From positions 21,043,726 through 21,107,725 of the forward strand of contig NC_063437.1 of NCBI RefSeq assembly GCF_020379485.1: a stretch of 64,000 nucleotides of DNA. Reading direction: 5' to 3'. Positions 37,633 through 52,540 of the stretch are shown here, piece after piece; within the stretch, counting starts at the first letter, position 1; each line of letters opens with the position of its first letter. The DNA comes from Brassica napus. Lineage: Eukaryota; Streptophyta; Magnoliopsida; Brassicales; Brassicaceae. The notes under the pieces are model-generated. The model saw only the letters and a list, made by a program, of their open reading frames with translations, was not told the origin of the DNA and did not search any database. A program made the position numbers and the translations under genes.

Positions 37633-38281
37633 TGTGCTTATATAATTGATAGCCAATTGTAATTACAGATTCTAGATATTGAATTATCAAGTTGGAAATG
37701 TATACAATATAAGAGTTGACATAGATAAAGATGTGATGTTAACTAACTAGGCTTGGTCTCTAATGTCTATCATCTTCCAAGTCATCTGAATATAAGTGAC
37801 TATGACTTCGGAAAAAAGAAATTAGAAATTGCGATAAAAAAACATCAACATGAGTCACTATATAGTAATTTCTAGTGAAAATCATAAGCTTTAAACCCTA
37901 AATCTTATTTGAGACTTGAGATGCATGTAACCTGCAAGACCAACGCATGTTACTCGAATATGTCTATTTAACGATTTATCAATACAACTAATGCTATTGC
38001 TGATGAATTGAAACATTCGTTATTATTATTAGTGAATACATAACAAAGATAGCATATACTACTTGCCTTTTAAAAGCAAACATTTTAAAATTTCAAATAA
38101 CCCAAGTGGATCAGAATTTTATCATGCATTTATTTATTACTTTTTCTTTTTATTTTGCATAACAAAGTTTCATTGAAAATAATTGTTGCAGTAAGTCACA
38201 CGAACAAACGAAATTCCCAAAAAAAAAAAAAAACAATTACAATCTTCATCAATGCATCAAATAGATCATTCATAGTTTCGA
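37633..38281. other. Spacer between DC1 genes 2 and 3
   Basis: AT-rich intergenic sequence that includes the 3' UTR of DC1 gene 3. No gene or bounded repeat seen. Confidence 0.4.
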
Positions 38282-39049
38282 TCACCAATAATATCTCCGC
38301 TTTGGTTCATCCCATAACTCAAGTATAGCATCATTAGTGTTCTTCCTAATACGTGCCTCGAGCTGCAACGCCGCCATCTCATCTTGAGCTTTCATCAACG
38401 ACTTCATCCTTGCAGCGGCAGAGCTCGATTCTCCTCCTCCTCCTCCTCCTCCTCTTCCTTCTTCTCCTCCTCCTCCTCCTTTCTTTGGCTGATGATCTTC
38501 ATAAACCGCGCAAGAATGCACATGTGTCCCATAATCACATTCTTTGCAGTAATAAACCCAAAGATTCTCCGACATATCTTCTTCACAAACATCACATATG
38601 AACATTGCACCGTCCTCGCGACCTTTGCATGGTGTGTTGTAGACTAAAGTGAGGGGGTGGTCGTGATCTTCGCGCTTCACAGTTTCGGGGATAAAGGCAC
38701 ATCCAACATGTACATCGTACTGGCACTCTGAACAGTTGTAAGTGAATCCGGATCCATATTGGCCGCATGCGTCGCACGTGTAAGAGTGACCATACGGTGG
38801 GGAATGAAGCAGGGTCAAAGGGTGGTCTGAGTGAGACTTGTGTTTGGTTTCACGAGGTAGGTCGAAACATGACTTGTGCAAGAAGTAATCGCAGTCTTTC
38901 TTTGTACATTTGAAGGCTTGTCCGATTAGGTCAAGCTCGCATCCAGAGCAGATGATCTCATCTTCTTCTTGGGATTTGAAGAGGCGTAGCGGATGGTTGT
39001 GACTCGGGTGCCTCACCGAGGGTCGGTTAACCGGTTTCTTTGAAGTCAT
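38282..39049 (-). CDS. DC1 (C1-like zinc finger) protein 3
   Basis: Intronless, 255 residues, start [17 protein letters not shown] at 39049. The frame is open to 39106, but that extension begins at a TTG and overlaps the TATA box, so it is not used. There are three DC1 modules, then a Gly/Glu homopolymer-rich linker ([17 protein letters not shown]) and a C-terminal helix ending EPKRRYYW. The expanded GGA/GAA tract in the linker (about 38428-38485) is a coding microsatellite likely to vary in length between accessions. Confidence 0.92.
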   Translation of the reverse strand: MTSKKPVNRPSVRHPSHNHPLRLFKSQEEDEIICSGCELDLIGQAFKCTKKDCDYFLHKSCFDLPRETKHKSHSDHPLTLLHSPPYGHSYTCDACGQYGSGFTYNCSECQYDVHVGCAFIPETVKREDHDHPLTLVYNTPCKGREDGAMFICDVCEEDMSENLWVYYCKECDYGTHVHSCAVYEDHQPKKGGGGGEEGRGGGGGGGESSSAAARMKSLMKAQDEMAALQLEARIRKNTNDAILELWDEPKRRYYW

Positions 39050-39091
39050 TGTGCCTGGATTTGGTATTTTTACGTGGAAGAAACGTTTAAC

Positions 39092-39103
39092 AACTATAAA
39101 TAG
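39092..39103 (-). promoter_or_regulatory. TATA box of DC1 gene 3
   Basis: CTATTTATAG on the minus strand, about 45-55 bases before the start codon at 39049. This supports the downstream ATG rather than the longer open frame. Confidence 0.55.
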
Positions 39104-39699
39104 CAATGTATGTAGAGGGCTTGCGATTTCTATTTTGGGCTAAATAATTCTGAGTTTTTTATTATTCGTATTCACCTAGTTGTGATTTTAATATACAAGA
39201 AGAAAGTTGACATTAGAATTGCATAATTTAGACCGCTTAACAATTAACTAAATACTCCCACTATCATATAAAAATTATTACGTAGCCCTTTTCAATGTAA
39301 ATATAATAATTGTTTTATTTGATATAATAATTAGTTCTTATATTTTTGTGTGATAACTAATACAAATTAACATGAATATAATGATATTACTACTAACATC
39401 ATTTAATTATGATTTGAAATCTCCAACTTGGGTGATTGTTAAGAAGTTGTGACAAAGCACTAGAGTTTCTCAATAGTTGAAGTTTCACTATAATCCAAGT
39501 GGGTAACGACTTGATCAAACAATCTAACCGTTGACTTTAAAGTCGTCGACTGAAAGCTTAGAATCAACATCACACGGTAGAAAAATTGCGTATCACAAAA
39601 CAAAATGTTCCAACAAGTCCCCAAGCCATTGATTTGTGTTCATACCAAACTATAATAACATTTTAATACCCTCTCTGAACAAGTTGTGCAGCAAAAACA
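39104..39699. other. Bidirectional intergenic region between DC1 genes 3 and 4
   Basis: Divergent genes share this AT-rich 0.6 kb. It contains several TTGAC cores near 39207, 39522-39536 and 39545. No ORF. Confidence 0.4.
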
Positions 39700-40923
39700 A
39701 TGGGAAGGCCAAAACCAGAAGACTCAATTCGACATTTCAGCCATCCACATCCATTGTTCAACTCATCTCTCAATCCTCAAGCCAACTCTTCTTCTTCTTC
39801 TTGCGTGGTTTGCAAGTTAAAGCTTCTCAATCTTCCTTCATACACATGTAAGCCATGCAACTTCCACATCCACCTAAAATGTTCCGAATTACCTCAAAAG
39901 ATCAGACACCCTTTCGACAAAAACCATCTCCTGTCTCTCATCTCCTCTCCAAAATACCAAGAAGGGACATTCCGCTGTGACGCATGCGGCAAAAACGGTG
40001 ACGGATTCGCTTACCACTGTGGAGACTGCGGTATAGATCTTCACACGGTTTGTGCCAACATGCCTTCTCGTGTCACGCACCAATCTCACCCTCACCACCA
40101 ACTTTATTTAACGTTTTCCATGCCGTCTCCGGGCGGGTCCGGATCCGGATCAAGATCAGCTGCGGCCGCTAGCTTCCGCTGCAGTGTGTGCCAAGGACTC
40201 GGCTCTAACTCGTGGCTCTATAGCTGTAAAGAGTGTGGTGGATTCGATGCTCATTTGTTGTGTGCTAGAAAGAAACTACCTAGTCCAACAAATATGGTCC
40301 AACATGGTCCAAACCGGCCGATGCAACCGCACTCTATCGCCACGACGCCGTTTGTTAATGTTCCTAGTCCAGTTTTTAATAATCCTTATCCGTTGGGGAC
40401 TCCAACAATGAGTCCTATCATTAGACCTATGATTAATGAGATGATTAATAATCTTGTAACCAATACGCCACAAAGCCCAAGCCAAGTTTCTCAGCTTCTT
40501 GATTTGCTCGGACCATTTGGACTGGGAGGTGGATCCGGTTCTTCTTCATCTTCCGGTATAGGGTTTGACCCGTCGGTTTTCTCATCTGTTGGCCAACCAT
40601 TTGGACTGGGAGGTGGATCCGGTTCTTCTTCATCTTTTGGTTATCTAGGGTTTGACCCATCGGTTTTCCAATCTGTTAACCAACCATTTGGACTGGGAGG
40701 TGGATCCGGTTCTTCTTCGTCTTCCGGTTATCTAGGGTTTGACCCGTCGGGTTTCTCATTTGTTGGCCAACCATTTGGACTGGGAGGTGGATCCGGTTCT
40801 TCTTCATCGTTTGGTTATCTAGGGTTTGACCCGTCTGTTTTCCCATCTGTTGACCCTTCAGTGTTTGCTGGATTTGATCCTTCCTTGCTTTCAACGTTGT
40901 TCTCCGGACTTGGTTTTTTATGA
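39700..40923 (+). CDS. DC1 protein with C-terminal Gly/Ser-Phe tandem repeats
   Basis: Intronless, 407 residues, MGRPKPEDSIRHFSH start. The N-terminal half has DC1 modules at about residues 10-60 (CVVCKLKLLNLPSYTC..C), 69-118 (CDACGKNGDGFAYHCGDC..DLHTVC) and 123-195 (CSVCQGLGSNSWLYSCKEC). A Pro/Asn/Met-rich middle follows. The C-terminal half contains four near-identical 28-29 residue repeats, then PSVFAGFDPSLLSTLFSGLGFL. The frame is maintained across all copies. The N-terminal module layout matches the other DC1 genes, but it is on the opposite strand and clearly an older, separate lineage (At2g44390/At2g44400 region by position). The function of the repeat tail is unknown; composition suggests a disordered, self-associating segment. 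Confidence 0.92.
   Translation: MGRPKPEDSIRHFSHPHPLFNSSLNPQANSSSSSCVVCKLKLLNLPSYTCKPCNFHIHLKCSELPQKIRHPFDKNHLLSLISSPKYQEGTFRCDACGKNGDGFAYHCGDCGIDLHTVCANMPSRVTHQSHPHHQLYLTFSMPSPGGSGSGSRSAAAASFRCSVCQGLGSNSWLYSCKECGGFDAHLLCARKKLPSPTNMVQHGPNRPMQPHSIATTPFVNVPSPVFNNPYPLGTPTMSPIIRPMINEMINNLVTNTPQSPSQVSQLLDLLGPFGLGGGSGSSSSSGIGFDPSVFSSVGQPFGLGGGSGSSSSFGYLGFDPSVFQSVNQPFGLGGGSGSSSSSGYLGFDPSGFSFVGQPFGLGGGSGSSSSFGYLGFDPSVFPSVDPSVFAGFDPSLLSTLFSGLGFL
40513..40857 (+). repeat. Four in-frame 84/87-bp tandem repeats
   Basis: Units start at 40513, 40597, 40684 and 40771. The first is 84 bp and the others are 87 bp. Each encodes PFGLGGGSGSSSS(S/F)G..GFDPS(V/G)F..V(G/N)Q with few changes. Length differences are multiples of three, so the frame is preserved. 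Confidence 0.95.
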
Positions 40924-41524
40924 GTATGCAGATTTATCTTTGGATTTTGTCTTTTTGCGTTTGTTACAAAATTACTCAGTGTTCTGTCTGATTGCCATGT
41001 TTCAGGGACTTATTATAGTAATGTTTTTTGTAACACAAGACTTACAGTAATGTATTTGAACACTTGATGTCAAAAAATGGTAGTGTACTTGAACACTTCA
41101 GATAACAAACAAAATTGTTTAATCTTTTCCTGCTAGCATTATCCATATTGTCGATTGAAGACATGTTTCTCAATATAGCAGCCTATGTGATATTTATTAG
41201 TAGTGAATGAAATACAGTTTGCTATCAGATTATGCATAAAGCAATGGAAGTCTTAGGACAATAATTGCTATACAAACCCAATGAAGATTTTTTGTTAGTT
41301 ATTACAATGTTTGGTAAATATGTAATATTTTATTTTGCGCTTTCTACATCATTATTTTACTTACATTAAGACATATAAAGAAGCAAGTTTTGGAAAACTA
41401 TGGACTTAAAATTACAGAAAATTGATCAAATATGTAGATTCTCAAAGGAAATGTGGACAACAATGAAACTTTCATAATCTTTATTGAATAAAATTTAGCC
41501 GAAAAAAAACAATCAAAATGAAAA
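40924..41524. other. Intergenic region
   Basis: 3' UTR of the fourth DC1 gene, then AT-rich sequence. No gene or repeat identified. Confidence 0.4.
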
Positions 41525-42051
41525 TTGATGATATGTACCAGTGTTCAAGTAGAGACAACGGAACTTGATTTAAATCAAGACCCATCTTCAAACGAGCTCG
41601 AGACTACTCACTCGCTGATCGAAGAACGCATAAGACAGCTCGAAGCAATAGTTTCAAGAATCAGACAACGAGAAACAACAACACCAGCACCACCACGAGC
41701 CTCGGTGCCTAGAGACTCTACCGCAGGAATTAATTATACACGAGAGTTCTAGAGAGAGAAACGTCGAAAACCGTGACAACAAGACTTACTTAATAGCAAA
41801 GGCATTGAACATGGAGAGAACAAACTCTACTGTTCCTGGTGATTACTTTGACTGTAACATATGTTTAGAGAATGCTCAAGATCCGGTTTTGACTTGATGT
41901 GGTCACTTGTTCTGCTGGGAATGTTTCTATCAGCTGCCTCTTATTTATCTGAACGTTAAAGAATGTCCGGTTTGCGATGGAAAAGTGACTGACACTGAGG
42001 TGATTCCCGTATACGGTAATGGAGATGATAGTGAGAGTAGTAGTAATGCTA

Positions 42052-42439
42052 TATTAGAGTCCCACATCGTGTGGGATGATGGTCCTTGGGCAATATATAA
42101 GTGTATGGGTAAACCTCCACTTTTGAGCTAGCTTTTGGGTGTGAGTTAGGCCCATCACTAATATGGTATCAGAGCCCATGGTAAAAGCCCAGCAGATGAT
42201 TTCTCATATAAACAGTTTCCTACTTATGTAGCCTGTACAAATGGTCCATCTTGCTGTGGTATGTCCGAGATGTTGGACTTGGGCTGTTTCCGATTGGACC
42301 GTTTCCCATCCACATCTCGAGAGAGGCTATTAGAGTCCCACATCGTGTGGGATGATGGTCCTTGGGCAATATATAAGTGTATGGGTAAACCTCCACTCTT
42401 GAGGTAGCTTTTGGGTGTGAGTTAGGCCCATCACTAATA
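42052..42439 (+). mobile_element. Complete TRIM (miniature LTR retrotransposon), 388 bp
   Basis: Two 112-bp LTRs at 42052-42163 and 42328-42439 begin TATTAGAGTCCCACATCG and end CATCACTAATA, differing at about 2 positions. A primer-binding site TGGTATCAGAGC, complementary to initiator tRNA-Met, follows the left LTR at once. A purine stretch (CGAGAGAGG) precedes the right LTR. A 5-bp target duplication TGCTA lies at 42047-42051 and 42440-42444. There is no coding capacity. It is inserted in the RING pseudogene. Confidence 0.95.
42164..42175 (+). other. TRIM primer-binding site
   Basis: TGGTATCAGAGC immediately downstream of the left LTR. This is the standard plant initiator tRNA-Met primer complement. 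Confidence 0.9.
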
Positions 42440-42619
42440 TGCTAAAAGAGTGTTAAAGAGTTGAAAGCTTTCGTCAAAAGATTACAAACCGGGCGGTTCC
42501 TTTTATTCCGGGGTCTGAAACAGTGGAGCATTTTAGGATAGGACTGCAAGCTTTAGCTCAAGGCGATGAGTTCGGTCTGAGCAACATAGTATTTGTTAAT
42601 GTTTTGATCAAAAAAAAAA

Positions 42620-43378
42620 AGGCCTAATACCCGCAGGCTAAAAAAGATCGATCCAACTTGATACATAAAAGCCTATTTGCGAGATATTAATCTTTTTTTT
42701 TAACTTTAGTTTCGGCCTTTAGATCATATTTAGGCCGCTTCAGTTTGTTGGCCCAGCATGCTATGGCTATGTTATTTTTTCAGAACTTGACATATTTAGA
42801 AACAAATCATCAAAATTGATAAATCGATGGATAAAACAATAATTTTGAATAATCAGCTATCTTTACCATAGTCTTTTCTGTTTTTGTGCTACTAATCTTT
42901 CTGTTTGTGTACTACTAATCTTTCTGTTTTTATATGACTCTTATATGAGTTTTTAATTTTTTCTACTATCATTTTTTGTTTACAGAAAAAAAAAGTTTAG
43001 ATTCAAATCATTTATTTTCTTGTCATTAATTTAAATAACTTCTTTAAGAAGTCGCGAAAAAACTATAAATTACACAACTAAAAAGACCCCCTAAACCAAA
43101 ACATGGACTTGTTTCATCACAAGGAAATCAGAGAAAGTCTTAATTAATTAAGAAACTCATTAATTAATCAAATACTATATCGGAACAGATTTTAGAGTAG
43201 TCGTTTTTTGACCGACAGACTATTCCCAACGCGTTCCAGACCACACCAACCTGTGATTAATAATACTCTGTAGTCTTTACATAATAAAGATTAAAAGTAT
43301 ATAATGTCTTTATCTAACAAGATTTGAAATAAATAGCCGTTATACAAGCTTCTAGTTTTAGCACAAGAAACCGAAAAT
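42620..43378. other. Intergenic region
   Basis: AT-rich, with a duplicated CTACTAATCTTTCTGTTT near 42890-42926. No gene supported. Confidence 0.4.
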
Positions 43379-43393
43379 AGACGTCCCATCAGT

Positions 43394-45288
43394 GAGTTAA
43401 TTTAAAAAAAAAAGTAATCGATATCCACAAGAAAACGTCGGATCTGAAATTCAAAACCTCCCAGGCCCGCTTCCCGAGGTGAGCCGCCTCCATGGATCTT
43501 CAACGCTTCAGCATCGTCGATCAACCTTCCTCTCCCTGAAGTTGCTCCTCTCATCCTCCATGACTTCGATGGGCATAGCTCCTCCCCCGGCGCGTTTCAG
43601 ACCCCCTCCCGATCCTCCACCGTGTAAGTTTCCTTTGATTGGTTCTCTCTCTCCGTTTGAACCTCTGGAACCACCAGACCCTCCAGACCCTCCAGACATA
43701 TCTCCCGCTCCCGTTCTTCTTCGTCAGTTCATCGTTGCCTCGCCCAGCCGCCGTCTCTCCTCCGCAGTTCATCGTTTCACCTGGATTGTTCACGAGTTTC
43801 TTATGTTGTTGGGCTTCTTAACCTTTTCCGCCGTCGCTAGCTGCAAGAGATGGAGTCGGTGCCGTTTCCATGTCCTTTGGCTCCTGGCTCTCACATGTAA
43901 CCCTCCTCCATCTCTCATGACTGTACTGACATCAGATCCGTTTCATGAGACCTGCGCTTTACTTCCTCCATTTCGCTCTTCCTGTAATATCCGATGGCCG
44001 GATCTGAAGAATCTGCGACTAACGTCACCTTCGTTGTCTCCTCGGGCGATGACCCTTCTCCCTTCAGGGAAGATCTATTCTGACTGGACTTGGTGCGAGC
44101 GAGAACTCCATTCTGATGTTCTTCTTTTACCGCTCGACAGATCTGTTAAGATCTATAGCTCAGAGCATCAAGTCCCTTTCAGTCCGGTGAGGAAACCCCT
44201 GCTAGAAGATATACCGACCAACATCTTCTCACCGCAAACGTCTTTCAGACATACACCTCCTGGTATTTGCTCTCTCATGCCCAGCTTGTTAGGATTTGAT
44301 GACCAACGGATCTACGTGGGTTCCGTGAATACTCTCTGGATCCGACACGGTAATGTTGGAATCCGAAGTTTCTGCTTGAACTCAACTCTCAGTTGCTCAT
44401 CAAATCTCGTCAAGTTCTTATCTCATGATACTATTATAAAGGCTGTCTGTTCCTCCTTGTCGAATTTAACACAGCCGTGTCTTCCCGTCAGTGCCATATG
44501 CGCCCAACAACTATTACATCCCATAGATCCATCAGTCTCGTGCTCTTCTTGGTCAAGAACAATTATGGAATTAGAGATGAAGAGACCAGCAACCGAGCTT
44601 TGCAATTTGGGATTAGAATTACTTCATTATCTCTTTGGTGCAATCACTGGTATTAACCCACAAAGTTCAAGCCGAAGTCCTTATACACCATCAGCTCTAA
44701 CAAGTGAAAAGATTGTTGCAAGATTGTTTCAAAAGTGGAGCTTTTCAAAGCTTGAAGACTGCAGTCCTTTAGTCTTTTCTTTACTAAAAAGACTAATCAA
44801 ATTTCCTCATGCTAAGGACCATGAGAGATCTTTTCCACATGTCCTCCTACTGTTAGGAGAGAATCTTACCATCAAAACTCCTCTCCATGAGAGGTACTCT
44901 TCTCTTGGCTCCAAAGCCAATGAATATTGTTGCTTTCCTTACCGCTTGTTATCTTGTGTAATGGTTCGTTTGGGACCGAAAGATACAACGAGACTCATTC
45001 CAATGAGACCCGAGGTTTTGGAGCACTCAACGTCACGACATACGGTGACTATTTTCAAGTCTGAAAGATTCAAAGAACGCAGTAATTTCTTCATATGGTT
45101 ACTCGCGGGTGGCACCTTTGAAACCAATTTGGACATCTTATCAAACTTGTTTAAGTTTGTGTCTCTATCTTTACATTGCTTTGCTTTTGATTTCCCTAAA
45201 AAGACTGCACATCACTTGTTTGACGTTGCTTTTATCCATGTAATCAGTTAAGATATGAATGAAAAACATTGGTTGCACAAAAAAAAAA
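43394..45288 (+). mobile_element. Poly(A)-tailed non-LTR retroelement, 1.9 kb, with 15-bp target duplication
   Basis: Perfect direct repeats AGACGTCCCATCAGT flank the element (43379-43393 and 45289-45303). The 3' end reads ATTGGTTGCAC then an A tract of about 11, a typical plant LINE-type tail, so the plus strand is the transcript strand. No LTRs or TIRs. The body is markedly richer in GC than its surroundings and carries one long ORF. I find no reverse transcriptase, endonuclease or CCHC knuckle, so it is non-autonomous or a 5' LINE derivative. A mobilised host transcript is the alternative. Confidence 0.85.
43560..45251 (+). CDS. Hypothetical 563-residue protein of the non-LTR retroelement
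   Basis: First in-frame ATG at 43560 (MTSMGIAPPPARFRP); the frame stays open from 43479. The N terminus is Pro-rich (PPDPPDPPD), as in several Brassicaceae LINE first ORFs that I recall. The rest is Ser/Leu-rich with scattered Cys and His and no domain, signal peptide or catalytic motif I recognise. An uninterrupted run of this length is very unlikely by chance at this base composition, so it was under coding constraint recently. The stop lies 37 bases before the poly(A) tract. It could be an accessory ORF of a non-autonomous LINE family, or a retroposed gene. Function unknown. Confidence 0.5.
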   Translation: MTSMGIAPPPARFRPPPDPPPCKFPLIGSLSPFEPLEPPDPPDPPDISPAPVLLRQFIVASPSRRLSSAVHRFTWIVHEFLMLLGFLTFSAVASCKRWSRCRFHVLWLLALTCNPPPSLMTVLTSDPFHETCALLPPFRSSCNIRWPDLKNLRLTSPSLSPRAMTLLPSGKIYSDWTWCERELHSDVLLLPLDRSVKIYSSEHQVPFSPVRKPLLEDIPTNIFSPQTSFRHTPPGICSLMPSLLGFDDQRIYVGSVNTLWIRHGNVGIRSFCLNSTLSCSSNLVKFLSHDTIIKAVCSSLSNLTQPCLPVSAICAQQLLHPIDPSVSCSSWSRTIMELEMKRPATELCNLGLELLHYLFGAITGINPQSSSRSPYTPSALTSEKIVARLFQKWSFSKLEDCSPLVFSLLKRLIKFPHAKDHERSFPHVLLLLGENLTIKTPLHERYSSLGSKANEYCCFPYRLLSCVMVRLGPKDTTRLIPMRPEVLEHSTSRHTVTIFKSERFKERSNFFIWLLAGGTFETNLDILSNLFKFVSLSLHCFAFDFPKKTAHHLFDVAFIHVIS

Positions 45289-45303
45289 AGACGTCCCATC
45301 AGT

Positions 45304-45950
45304 TCTTACACGTCTTCACGTTCCCTTTAGAAATTAGCACTTCCCGTAATTGTCTGAAAAACGTGCAAGATGGTGCATTGCTTTTTATATTTTTTTTTTA
45401 TAAAATGACTCAACTATAAGTAAAATTTTAGATAATCAATGCCGGTTAAATAAAAAAATGCAAATAAATATTCTTTTGTTTCATATTAAGCGTCATTGTA
45501 AAAAAAAATTTTGTTACTAAATATTGTTTTTAAATTTTCAAGACAAAATTTATTAATTTTAATCTTCGGTTTAACTTTATATTGATTAAAATATAGTTCT
45601 GTCTATATACAATGATATTTTTATTTACAAAATATACAAAACTAAATATTTTGTTAATTTATGTGTACCAGTCTAAAACAAGAGTTACAATGAAACGGAA
45701 GAAACAAGATTTTTTTCAAAATGAAACGGATGGAGTAAGTTTTTTTTCAACTAATGTTTTGCTTATTTTCCTTATTTGAAAGATAACTAGATAGGGTTAG
45801 TTGAAATTTTATTTACTAACTTGATGCCATAAAAGAAAACAAATTTCTCTCTCTCTCTCTCATCTGTGCTAAACAATTCGCTTCCGTATATAAAAAGTCC
45901 CACTCATTCATCTCCTCAAAGGAAAATTAACAATCAAAAGAAAAGTTAGA
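45304..45950. other. Intergenic region with MITE-like debris and BGLU promoter
   Basis: Contains AAACGGATGGAGTA near 45725, the typical end of a common plant MITE class, without a clear partner. Then comes a CT run at 45848-45860 and a TATA box TATATAAAAA at about 45887-45896, some 60 bases before the start codon of the beta-glucosidase gene. Confidence 0.45.
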
Positions 45951-49315
<3,365 letters not shown>

Positions 49316-49431
49316 TGGAAACTATAGTATTCCGCTTTATTAATGTCGATGTTACTTTGAGAGAGTTATTATCATTTTTCTCAGTTGGAAATAATGAGCA
49401 ATGTTTTTTTTTGGACACAGCAACGGGTTTA

Positions 49432-50519
49432 GAGCATCTCCAAAAATAAACTCTATTTTGAAGTTTTCAAAATTCTATATTTGAAGTTTAAATGTGTTCT
49501 TCTCCAAAAGCAAAAATTCAAACTCAATTTCAAAACTATTTATATTTTATAATATGGTCCTTAAATTTGTCATAACTAATTTGAATTCATAAAATTTTTG
49601 TAAATAACTAGCAATAACTAGCACATATATAAACATATTACAACAATATTAATTAATAAAATATTATATTTAATATAAATATTTAAAGAAAAATAACTTA
49701 ATTAATTATAAACTTCAAACAAAATAGCATATTATTTCATAACATGATTTTCGTAATGCATATATGATCTATTATTGCATTTCGAAGTAAAAATGACTCT
49801 CCTCATTTTTACTTTGTAGATTACGAGTTAAAAGATATTGAAATCGAATAATATTGATACTTGTAAATACATTAGATCATAACAAGAAAGTAAAAGAGAA
49901 ACATAAAAGATTGCTAAAAGACTAATTTTTTCGATGATATTAATACTCGTGAATATATTCGGTATGAACAAAAAAGAATTGTACGAAAAAAACATCAAAA
50001 ACAACAACATCAACCATCTTCAGTTACACAAAAAATTTAACAATATTTGAAAATTTGAAGGTTCCGGATCAAACTTACCTGACTATTTGTGTTGTTGTTA
50101 TATTTAAATTTGTGTAATAGTTATGTATTCATGTAATTTTTTAAAATCTTTTTGTTAAGTTTTTTTTGTATATTATTGTTGTCTAAATCTAGCTTAAAAT
50201 ATTTAAATCTTATTTTAAAGTTTATTTAATTTTATGTGTAAAATTAAAAATCTGTAAACAAAATTTAAAATATTTATGAGAAATATTTTTTAAAGATTAA
50301 AACAAAAACAAGAAATTGTTTATGAATCATAAAAGTGATGTGTGATTAGGGACCAAAATGCAAATAAAAATATGAAACTTCAAATTTGAAGTTTTGAGTA
50401 GTGAAACTTCAAATATAGAGTTTCACTCCTCAAAACTTCAAATTTGAAGTTTTGAAGTTTCTTTTTAGAGTGCAAAAAACTTCATATTTGAAGTTATAGA
50501 GTATCTTTTGGAGATGCTC
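49432..50519. mobile_element. Non-autonomous PIF/Harbinger-like element, 1.09 kb
   Basis: 14-bp terminal inverted repeats GAGCATCTCCAAAA and TTTTGGAGATGCTC are flanked by TTA on both sides (49429-49431 and 50520-50522), the 3-bp duplication of Harbinger transposases. Subterminal sequence contains many CTTCAAATTTGAAG-type palindromic words (50380-50505). No transposase ORF. It lies between the intact and the truncated beta-glucosidase genes. Confidence 0.85.
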
Positions 50520-50782
50520 TTACATGTTTAGTTATGTATACAATGAACCCGATTGTTTTTTGAATAAAATAACTTGATTGATTTTACTCTACAACATAAT
50601 TTTTTCATGTCTTTTTTGATAATTTCATGGTTCTCAGCGATGATTATTTGTGGTACTATGAGTTGGATTATTTGGAAATTTTGATTGCACATGCATGTGC
50701 AAAGTTGAAAGTAATACAAGCCGGATTTGAGATTTTGGAGGGTATAAATATTTTTTTAGAAATCTTTAGAATCTTTTTTTAG

Positions 50783-52540
<1,758 letters not shown>

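Larger units (their letters stand above)
41525..42610 (+). pseudogene. RMA-like RING E3 ubiquitin ligase pseudogene, interrupted by a TRIM
   Basis: Resembles the membrane-anchor RING (RMA) ligases; position suggests At2g44410. The N-terminal part (LDLNQDPSS.., RIRQLEAIVSRIRQRE) runs from about 41535. The frame is lost near 41745-41752 (TAG, and the following homologous stretch NRDNKTYLIAKALNMER is in another frame). The RING follows as FDCNICLENAQDPVLT, then a TGA at 41895-41897, then CGHLFCWECFYQLPL and CPVCDGKVTDTEVIPVYG. The TGA therefore falls inside the RING between ligand clusters. After 42051 a 388-bp TRIM interrupts the gene. Beyond it, RVESFRQKITNRAVPF and SETVEHFRIGLQAL are recognisable in yet another frame to about 42610. 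Several independent lesions make it non-functional. Confidence 0.88.

Noticed and set aside
38282..39106. Longer 274-residue version of DC1 protein 3
   Set aside because: The extra 19 codons start at a TTG and read through the TATA box. The ATG at 39049 matches the start of the paralogues.
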